A DNA stretch of 32,399 nucleotides, from positions 1-32,399 of IMG/VR virus record IMGVR_UViG_3300007276_000169, one strand, 5' to 3'. Position numbers and translations under genes: made by a program. Positions within the stretch are counted from its first letter, which is position 1. Each line of letters begins with the position of its first letter. Positions 10,401 to 18,200 of the stretch are shown here, piece after piece. Under the pieces are notes generated by a model. It did no database searches. It saw only the letters and a program-made list of their open reading frames with translations, and was not told the DNA's origin. This DNA is from a virus.

Positions 10401-12445
10401 TATCTACAGACCCTCAATCTGCAATGGGTTCTCAAATAGGACAATTAGGTAGTATGTTTGCAGGAGCAAATCCTGCAGGTGGTTTTGGAGATTTAGCTAA
10501 CAACATGGCTAACACTAATATGATGCAAAACTTCTCTGGAATATTTTTAGGAAATCAAACTCCCCCAGCACAAAAAGGTATGAAAAATTATAAATATGAA
10601 GAAGGCGGTATATCAGAACAAGCAGATATAGAGGCTGAAAGTGGTGAAATTGTTTTAACTCAAGGAGGACAACCAAGAAGTTTAAACTCTAAAGCAGGGT
10701 TAAATAATTTAGGTGAAGGTGCTTATGAAATAAAAGGAGATGAATCTCATTCTAGAGGTGGTGCAGACTTAGTATTACCTGAAGGAGAAAGCACAATTGT
10801 AACTAACTTAAAAGGCAGGTCTACTAAAGTAAAAGCTTTGTATGCAAAAATTTCTAAAGCAAATGAAAAAATTAAAAGCACTGACTTTATAGAAAGACAA
10901 CAAGGAGAGTTAGAAAAAAGAAATGCTATGGCTCAAGTTCAACAAGAGGTAGCAGAACAACAAAAAGATAATGGGAATCAGACTAATGTAGATACAGATA
11001 TGGCAAAAAGAGGTTTATGGGCAAATATACATGCTAAAAGAAAAAGAATAAAAGCAGGTAGTAACGAAAGAATGCGTAAGCCTGGCAGTAAAGGAGCGCC
11101 TACAGCAGAAGCTTTAAAAAACTCTCAAGCTATGTACGGTATGCAATACATGAAAGCTGAAAATGGTATGCAATTTACAAATTTACCTGAAGGAATTTCA
11201 TCTTCTATGTATGGGCTAGGGTTTAACCCTCAATCAATGCCTGGTATGGAGCCTGGTGCTTACTCTAATATGGATAGAAGTACATCTTTGCCTATGAGAA
11301 GTGCGCAAGGACAGTACGAAGGTAGAAGGACTATGCCACCAAGAGCTCAAGAAGGTGTAGTTAACTACAACATGCCTGCAACAGGGCCATACTCTAATCC
11401 TATGGGGCAAATGTATAGCGGTAATCAAGATTTAGGAGGAGGAGTATCTTTCGATAGACAAGTAGGTTTTATGAATGACCAAGGAGTTCAAAATATGTAT
11501 CCTGAATATCAAAATCAAATAGGAGCTATGTACGGAATGTCCAGACCAAAACAAAATTCTATTAATTTATCTCAAGCAGGAATGCCTAACATTGCTGTTC
11601 CAAATACACCTCAGTCTTTTAGACCGTACAGCAATCCAGTTCCACCGCAAGATTTTGGAGTAGGAGATGGTATGTCTACAAGCAGATTAAATCCAAACGG
11701 AGACAATGAAATAAATCTTTCTCAAGTAGGTAGACCTGCTGAGTATCCTACTACATTAAACAGTATAGGAATAAACAGTATTTCTAATCCTTATGAGCAA
11801 AATTCTCAATTAAGAAGACAAGGTTCTCCACCTCCAAGAACTTACCCTACACCGCCAAGAGATGGATTTGATTTTAAAAGTATGATGCCTTATGCATCTT
11901 CTATATATAATGTAGGAGCAGGTATAGCAGGACTAATAAATCCTGCAGAAGGATTAAAAGCTTCAGACTATCAATTAGACGGTAGAATGAGAGCTAACAA
12001 AATAGATCCTTACTCTCAAATATCTCCTTCTTTACAAATAGCTGCAACTGCTATAGGCTCAGAAAGAGATCCAGTAAGAAGACAGGCAATGGCTTCTAGT
12101 ATGGCACCTAATGTAGCGCAACAATTTTCTAGAACTAGTTATTTAAATAATCAGTTAGAAAATGAGGCTCAAAGATATAATTTAGGTATAGATAAATACA
12201 ATAAAGGAGTACAAGGCCAAGTTGATAAATTTAATATGGGATTAGAAGCTATGCCTTATCAAATGATACAACAAGGATTAGGGCAAGCAGCTAACACGTC
12301 AATAGCAATGGATAGAAACAATATGCTTAGAAATTTATCTAAAACAGCAAGATTTGACGAAGGAAATTTTAACTTTAACTATGGGTTTGGAAATACTAAA
12401 CCAGGCCAGTTTAAATATGATCCTATAACAGGTGAAAAACTATAA
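7433..12445 (+). CDS. Giant virion/cargo-type protein with glycine-rich hydrophobic and Met/Pro/Gln-rich regions
   Basis: A 1,670-residue protein of unproven function. A TTG nine bases upstream (7424) also opens the frame, but the ATG at 7433 lies in the AATTATGG context shared by its neighbours and gives the lysine-rich start MAKGTKKNKNKK, so I prefer it. Residues about 60-130 are Gly/Ala-rich; 130-880 are polar and helical with many basic and Asn residues. Residues 890-985 are Gly/Ala/Val-rich and hydrophobic, as in membrane-interacting ejection proteins. Residues 1057-1150 contain GEIVLTQGG and HSRGGADLVLPEGES, a motif I recall in structural proteins of Bacteroidota phages. Residues 1234-1500 are low-complexity, rich in Met, Pro, Gln, Asn and Tyr and probably disordered. 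Its place right after the muzzle gene matches the first cargo protein of crAss-like phages. Function inferred from context only. Confidence 0.6.
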   Translation: MAKGTKKNKNKKATTPPFQFYGDEVLLGQGVTNMLPEVTITDDAPRNNPQLGYFSRMYPEAQYGNVSKYAGFIDNLGATARTGGEIGAGMAPGVGEAIDAVYVADALSRGDKEEAAFYAAMGVLPIASAPLFKTMKGAYQGVKGALGGDIAAARKRLKNFDNYKTDVLDGGHRNIMNYAADRNLSMDSAINEQVVRKMMDDIAITGGLKKNPQLRTQVRNFISAAGERQGRKQLADLTGVPDDFGKSSGYNILTGKEIYKNPAGRPNSYKLGQAGTMAALQKQYPNLDIKGIAKGDAAPFNFVQNTGRLTNVYNNKFTTLANGRKVPVSKKDAAQRINYSLDLMKKYSDPENLALGLESFSKNSGNVPMSERVALRNNLNAFGLSHSPSDVSRFYRGKSVNNILNTPATDANSILRIAERGPRNASEKKALDLYNNYISTNKQSKLSLPAIEMPNMPKLNLPNVDLKRVVNNNNVLRGLHRGMVNVKNDINDPLQRIYQSEKGRLGDYLPQNLRSGYARRLESGADDLQKSYTNPIPSFNVFRNNPQAGSRELQHSIGKTIDAAKNQPGNVLGTPSMSLDSYGHWLANSRKLSGDNVGILSSAKGSEVPLSTMGVNSRAKATIKVLEDFKKSENLNDIQIRQLDKILGDYKGIGKLYDDSGVLTGAGNLKEMAKSQLGEIRGGIDLRNFFENLDPAKIPGGFSDFGSKMHPTQGEDILKKINNLELENINKKILSYNEVARNSKGMEEIPLARLDGDSWKSQIMVNAPRMRAIPTNPSAPNYPQYQQAIKKGAEQFKNRAIGLYGAGVPLATYGSYKLGKNFADNYANSSEEKAQQNVISSVKNRAVKMDMPNADAFDPMDSTQYQQFKRYEDSLFNPNFNPDTTINYAKGGFFKKVGQGIRDLGVAAVNTAASPFESILGTDFGIDEKFGYKTKFGETVGNVGETVGSAVGSFAPTALNVVAPGLGTAVQMGGQAVGAGLESAGVTKDISTDPQSAMGSQIGQLGSMFAGANPAGGFGDLANNMANTNMMQNFSGIFLGNQTPPAQKGMKNYKYEEGGISEQADIEAESGEIVLTQGGQPRSLNSKAGLNNLGEGAYEIKGDESHSRGGADLVLPEGESTIVTNLKGRSTKVKALYAKISKANEKIKSTDFIERQQGELEKRNAMAQVQQEVAEQQKDNGNQTNVDTDMAKRGLWANIHAKRKRIKAGSNERMRKPGSKGAPTAEALKNSQAMYGMQYMKAENGMQFTNLPEGISSSMYGLGFNPQSMPGMEPGAYSNMDRSTSLPMRSAQGQYEGRRTMPPRAQEGVVNYNMPATGPYSNPMGQMYSGNQDLGGGVSFDRQVGFMNDQGVQNMYPEYQNQIGAMYGMSRPKQNSINLSQAGMPNIAVPNTPQSFRPYSNPVPPQDFGVGDGMSTSRLNPNGDNEINLSQVGRPAEYPTTLNSIGINSISNPYEQNSQLRRQGSPPPRTYPTPPRDGFDFKSMMPYASSIYNVGAGIAGLINPAEGLKASDYQLDGRMRANKIDPYSQISPSLQIAATAIGSERDPVRRQAMASSMAPNVAQQFSRTSYLNNQLENEAQRYNLGIDKYNKGVQGQVDKFNMGLEAMPYQMIQQGLGQAANTSIAMDRNNMLRNLSKTARFDEGNFNFNYGFGNTKPGQFKYDPITGEKL
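10241..10275 (+). repeat. Two 14-base direct repeats in the hydrophobic region
   Basis: GGAGAAACTGTAGG occurs at 10241-10254 and 10262-10275, exactly 21 bases apart, giving the protein repeat GETVGNVGETVG. The period is seven codons. It sits inside the glycine-rich hydrophobic segment and fits a small in-frame duplication in a low-complexity region. Confidence 0.8.
11561..11734 (+). repeat. Diverged 50-residue-spaced INLSQ(A/V)G repeat
   Basis: The peptides INLSQAGMP (from residue 1377) and INLSQVGRP (from residue 1427) are exactly 50 residues (150 bases) apart within the Pro/Asn-rich tail region. The DNA of the two copies differs at several third positions, so this is an old repeat kept at protein level or a short linear motif that recurs. 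Confidence 0.6.
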
Positions 12446-12447
12446 TT

Positions 12448-15222
12448 ATGGCAGTAAGAGGACTAACAGGATTAATGATGGCAGGGCCTATGGAGCAAAC
12501 AGAGTTTTCTCCTTACCCATACCAAGAAGTGTTACAAAGAAATCAAGCTAAAGAGCAATTGTATGACGCAACCGCGCAGTCTAACATTGCATTTATGGAT
12601 GAAATGGATTTGTATTCTACTATACCTGGTACAAAAGATGAAGCTGACGCGCTTACAAAACCATATTTAGATCGTATGAATGAGTTGTATGATGCATCAG
12701 GAGGAGACTTGTCACAAATGGCAGCCCCAATGCAACAACTAACATACGAATACTATACAGGAATGTCTGATGCAGGTAAAAGATTAAAAGGAGCTGGGGC
12801 AGCGTATAAAGCACAACAAGCATCTCTTCAAAAAGGTGTAGAAGAAGGTACTTATACACAAGAAAGAGCAGGAGCTATACTTGCAAAACAAACTCAAAAC
12901 TTTAATCAAAATCTAGAAGCATTTAAATCTGGAGAAATAGATGTAATGCCTCAAGGAACTGAATTTACAGGGTCACCTGTAGCTACTCCTGATATAACAG
13001 ATGACATGTTTAAAATACAAGAGATGATAAATAAAAATCAAATCTCTAGTGTAAATATGGAGCCTATATTTGGACCTGACGGACAATCTATTGTAGGATA
13101 CAAAGATGTAATTACAAAAAGAGAGTATACAACAGGAGAAGGAGCTAGAGAACTTACAAATAGATTCTTAAACGCAATGCCTGAGTATTCAGAGTGGGCA
13201 AATGAAGCTTATGATTTAGGATTAGTAGAAAATTATAACAGAGATGTGCACGGAAGTGCCTTTGATTTATACGCACAAAAAGATCCTACAGTAATGCCTT
13301 TGTCTGAAGATCCTGGAATGGCAAATATGCAAATGCAAATGGCAGGCGTAGAAACTCCTGAAGAATACAATGAAGTTATGGGGCTAAAACAAAACATGGT
13401 CCGTCAACAAATTGCAGAAGTAGGAGAAGAACAAGCTGGAGCTAGTCAATTTAGAACAATGCAAAGAGAAGCAATGTTAGATGATATTGCAGCAGGTTCT
13501 GGAATAAGTGAGGTAGATAGAATTTCATTAACAAGCGCAGGAACTGATACAAATGATAGTACAGTAGGATATAATATTGGCGTAGGTGATTCTTATACTA
13601 CACAGCAAATACCGCTAGGAGATGCTACAGGTAGAGTAACTAATTTAGAAGACTATCAAGCTGAAGTAGGAAACAAACAAGCTAGGTATGCAGATTTACA
13701 AAATAAGTTAGAGCAAGGAAATGTAAGCCCTGAAGAAACGCAAGCGTTTACTGATGAAATGACTGCAATACAAACAGATTTAGATAATCTTTCTAAACTA
13801 GAATTCCCGTTACAAACAGGAAATTTAAAAGATAAAACTATTGAAGAAAATATAAAAGATTATAGTAAATTTGGAAGTGTAATAGGACAAAATGCAATGC
13901 AAAGATTATCTCCCGAAACTAGAGAGTTTTATAATTCATTTAATGAAAGAGCACAGTTTTCTGAAGATGATATTGCAGGACACGCGGCTTTACACACACA
14001 CTTTAACACAATTAAAAATTATTTAGATCAATACAGTGATGTAGATTTAGATAGATTAATAGAAAATTATAGTGAAGGTGGTGTTGAACAGTTATTAGGA
14101 CAAACAATACCTGGAGATGTGTTAAGGTTGTATAAAGATTATGCAAATAAATTTGAACGTTTTGAAAATATAACAGACGTAGATAGACAGTTTACATATC
14201 ACCAACCTTCTGCAGACACAGACAACAATGAGTTTGTTAGAACACAAAGAAGAAGTAGTGATTTCTTAACTAATCAAGGAGGGCCTTACATGGATGTGCT
14301 ACAACCTGATGCAGGTTCTGTACAAGAACTTTATGCAGATGCTTTTGAAACTATTAGAAGCGGAATATCTGGAGAAATTGTAGATGCTGATGGTGTAACA
14401 AAAACTTCTAGTTGGGCCCCACAGTTGTATGTAGGTGAAGGATTGTTTGAAGGTAAACCATACTTTGTGTTAGACCCTAAGTTTTATAAAGTAGGAAACC
14501 AACAACCGCAACCTATACCTTTCTCTATGCTTAACAATAAAGCATCTTTTATGGGTCAAAATGTAGGTGATTACATGAATCAATTAGATAAAATGATTAT
14601 AACTATGGACAATGAAAAGTCTATGAGCGCTTATAATTCTTTATCAGATCAATATATATTTGAAGGACGACAATTGTACACTAATCCAGACGAAGCTGCT
14701 AAACAAGGTATGACAGTTGAAGCAGCTAGAGAAATGGGAGCGCAAAGAGTTACGCAAGGTGTAGGAATGCAATTAAATGCGCAGTACTTACCAACGCTTC
14801 AAGCGTCAGGTATAGAAACTGCAACATCTAGTATAATTACTGCTAACAATGACGAGTTTGAGTTTAGAGTGTTAGATCCTAAAATGTTAAGTCAAGGGCC
14901 TATAAAAAATAAAGAAACAGGTGAATTAATATTTGATCCTAATACAGATCAATTACGTGTAGAACGTAAAAGACTTATGGCGCCTAGAGATGTAGATGCA
15001 CAAGAAGGTGTTACTGCACAGCCAATGTCTGAAACATTCTCTATGTATTTTTACAGACCTACAGGTGACGAGGATTCAAACTTAAGAATTTCAAATAATA
15101 TGACGCCAATACAATTTGGTAACGGCGAGACAGAAGCTCCTAGTTTAGAGTCTTTAATATACAGAGTTTTTGAGGGAGATGCACAAGTAGAAAATATATT
15201 ATCTGGAATACAAAGAAGATAA
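12448..15222 (+). CDS. Helical internal-virion-type protein of unknown function
   Basis: A 924-residue acidic, Gln/Glu/Met-rich protein. The N-terminus contains a run of small and hydrophobic residues (GLTGLMMAGP), then EFSPYPYQEVLQRNQAKEQ, then long amphipathic helices with no Cys/His clusters or nucleotide-binding loops. The motif near residues 15-60, a Pro-Tyr element followed by a helix and LYSTIPGTKDEADAL, resembles the start of medium-large proteins in the same position of crAss-like and other Bacteroidota phage genomes, as far as I recall. Residues about 400-560 are strongly helical; 560-900 appear mixed alpha/beta. Its ATG lies two bases after the upstream stop in TAATTATGG, so the two genes are closely coupled. 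It is probably a virion-packaged or tail-lumen protein made with its neighbours. No enzymatic activity can be assigned. Confidence 0.55.
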   Translation: MAVRGLTGLMMAGPMEQTEFSPYPYQEVLQRNQAKEQLYDATAQSNIAFMDEMDLYSTIPGTKDEADALTKPYLDRMNELYDASGGDLSQMAAPMQQLTYEYYTGMSDAGKRLKGAGAAYKAQQASLQKGVEEGTYTQERAGAILAKQTQNFNQNLEAFKSGEIDVMPQGTEFTGSPVATPDITDDMFKIQEMINKNQISSVNMEPIFGPDGQSIVGYKDVITKREYTTGEGARELTNRFLNAMPEYSEWANEAYDLGLVENYNRDVHGSAFDLYAQKDPTVMPLSEDPGMANMQMQMAGVETPEEYNEVMGLKQNMVRQQIAEVGEEQAGASQFRTMQREAMLDDIAAGSGISEVDRISLTSAGTDTNDSTVGYNIGVGDSYTTQQIPLGDATGRVTNLEDYQAEVGNKQARYADLQNKLEQGNVSPEETQAFTDEMTAIQTDLDNLSKLEFPLQTGNLKDKTIEENIKDYSKFGSVIGQNAMQRLSPETREFYNSFNERAQFSEDDIAGHAALHTHFNTIKNYLDQYSDVDLDRLIENYSEGGVEQLLGQTIPGDVLRLYKDYANKFERFENITDVDRQFTYHQPSADTDNNEFVRTQRRSSDFLTNQGGPYMDVLQPDAGSVQELYADAFETIRSGISGEIVDADGVTKTSSWAPQLYVGEGLFEGKPYFVLDPKFYKVGNQQPQPIPFSMLNNKASFMGQNVGDYMNQLDKMIITMDNEKSMSAYNSLSDQYIFEGRQLYTNPDEAAKQGMTVEAAREMGAQRVTQGVGMQLNAQYLPTLQASGIETATSSIITANNDEFEFRVLDPKMLSQGPIKNKETGELIFDPNTDQLRVERKRLMAPRDVDAQEGVTAQPMSETFSMYFYRPTGDEDSNLRISNNMTPIQFGNGETEAPSLESLIYRVFEGDAQVENILSGIQRR

Positions 15223-15225
15223 ATT

Positions 15226-18200
15226 ATGGTTAAAATAAGTGATTTAAATCTAAATGTTGCAGAGCCTATACAGCCTACACAAACGTTAGACCCCGCAACT
15301 AGTTTACCTAAAGAAGACATTCGAACTCCGATGTCTTCTTTAAAGTTAAGAGGCGTATCAGGACCAAAAATAGGTAAGTATGCAGGATTAGGGTTAATGG
15401 ATTTAACATCTTCTGCAGGAACAGATTTTACAATTACTAGTGCAACAAGACATGGGAATAAAGATTCGCATCACGGTACAGGTAATGCTATAGATTTTGG
15501 TGTTCAGTATGGTAATGGAGATGGGAGAGACCTAATCAGCTATTTCTTTGACAATGAAGAAGGTACAAATCTAAGTCAAAGAGGTGCAGATTTTCTTAGA
15601 AAACATAACGCAGAGTTAATAGATGAAAGATCTAGGGATGGGCAAGCTCATTTTCATTTAGAGTTTAATAATCCAGAAACAGCAAAAACTATTTATGGCC
15701 CTAAAGATGATCAACCTTTTTATGAAAAAGGATCAGTAACTAGTGAAGAAGGTTTTCCTATATATGGAGTACAGGATTCATATAAAAATAATGATTACAA
15801 TTCTGCAGAAGGATATTCTAAAGCCTACGACGATCTTGTAGATGAAGATGGTATGATGGAGATAGGCCCACAAAGCCAATTCTTTTTAAACTATGGAACT
15901 ACATACGAAGAGGCTATAAGTGAGTCTCCTATTGTAGAGCAGCCTGCTGCAGAACAGCCTGACGATAAACCTTTAAATACTTTTTCTAATTTTGAAACTG
16001 TAGAAGGTAAGGATTTTGGTAGATACATAGATAATCCTTATCAACATTATAGTAATGAGCGAGTACCTTTTGTACTACGAGGTAATTTGTTAGGAGCTAA
16101 TAGAGATACTGTTGAAGGATACTATCCTCTATTTAAAAACAGATCTGAAGCTAGTATACGTAGAGAGGCAAGATCAGGTCTTAGTTTGTTTGGCGATTAT
16201 GGTATAGATATACACCCAGGAACTAACATAAAAGAAGAGACAGCACTTAAACAAACAAACGCTAATAAATTTATTAGATCTTTTGGTAACATGTCAAGCT
16301 CTTTCTTAGAGGTAAGTGCAAGTACAGTTAATACAATTTTGTTAGGAGCTCCGTCAGCATGGGCACAAGGTAGATTTAGTGGTGTGTTTAACAATCCTGG
16401 TAATGAAATACTAAGTAATTTTAAAAATTGGTATAAGCAAGAGTACCCTATACACGCATCTAAATCTGAAGAAGAAATGTCTTTGTTGCAAAGTATTGGA
16501 ACAGCAAACTTTTGGGCAGACCAAGGTATGGATGGTGTAGGGTTTTTATTAGGAGCTGCTGTAACAGGTGGTGCGGCTGCAGAACTTAAAGTAGCTACAA
16601 AACTATCAAAAATGATGGGAATAGCTAATCCTAAAAATTATGCTAGGGCTGCATCTGCTATGTTTAGAAAATCTACTGTATCTGGTGGGTTCCAACTAGC
16701 TAGAAGAGCTGTTCAGGGCTCAGGTACAACATCTGCTCGATTAGCAAAAGCTAATTTTATAGGCGCAGGTTTAATATCTGCAGCTGGTGAAGCTTCTATT
16801 GAGGCAAACATGATATTAAAAAATTCTATAGATCTTATTAGTAAAATGCAAGCTGAAGGTGATCCTAGGTATCAAGGAATGTCAGAAAAAGATATAAGAG
16901 ATACTGCAGAAGCATATGCTAATATAGCGTGGGGATTAAATGTAGTTACTGTAGGAGCGTCTAACCTTGTAATGTTTAAAAATTTATTTGGAGGAGGTTC
17001 TACTAATTTATTTAGTAAATATCTTAAGTCTAGACTTGTTACTCAAGGAGGTAAAACTACATTTAAAGAGTTAGGTAAAGCAGGATGGGTAAAAGAGTGG
17101 GCTAAGAATTGGTGGAAACGTCCTTTAGCAGAAATGAATGAAGAGTGGATACAATACGCCCTAGAAAGAGGAGCTAAAGATTATTTTACTCACGAATACA
17201 CACCTGATTTAGAAAATGTAAGAGATTACATAGATAGTGGTGTAGGTATGGGAATATCTATGGCTAAAGGATGGTGGCAAACACCGCAAGAACTTCATGG
17301 ACAACAGGCTATGTTTTTAGGGGCATTGCTAGGTAAATTAGGTGAAGCTGGAGGTTCGTATTTTAGAGGGGCACCTACAGAATGGAAAAGCTACCAAGAA
17401 AAATACGAAAGAACAAAAGCAGTTGCTGATGAGTTAAATGCTGTTCAAGAAAATGGAGATGTATACAAACACATACTACATCTTGCAAACTTAACTAAGT
17501 CAGAAGAAAGACAAAGGCAAGCCTTAGAAAAAAATGACACGTTTAAATTAAAAACAGACGAAGCATTTAAAATATTCAAAACTATTGAATTGTTTGAAGA
17601 AACAGGACAAATAGATGTATTGCTAGATTTATTAGACGATGTAGCTAAAATGTCTAACGAAGAGTACGCAGAAACATTTGAAAGAGATCAAACAAATCCT
17701 AACGACCCTTTAGGCTTACCTGTAACTAAAGTAGATGTAAATAAAGAAATTGATTTTTTAAGACAAAGAATAAAAGATTACCAAGACAACCTTGCACCAA
17801 TAAAAGAAGGTATAGCTGCAATGATGCCACAGATAGCACGTAAACTATCTAATGACCCTAATGTAGACGCACAGACTCTAGCACTTATACAACAAAAGCT
17901 AGCGTACTATTCTTACATGTCTAAAGATTTTGATAGACGTACAGATGAAATAAACACAGCACTTTTAGACCTTACTGCAGGTATTATAAACATGGAAGGA
18001 TTTAAAGGCATTGAGCTTACTAAAAAAGACTTAAACGACTCTAAAGTACTGCAAGAAGTGTTTAGTAAGTTTGTAGAGCAGTTAGAACGAATGAGTGAGG
18101 CAGAAATAAATCTAAATGATTTAGAAATGCAACAATTATTTGATTTATTTGCTGATGGACTAGTTATGGCTAGAGAATTACAGTCGTTTCAAGAAATGAT

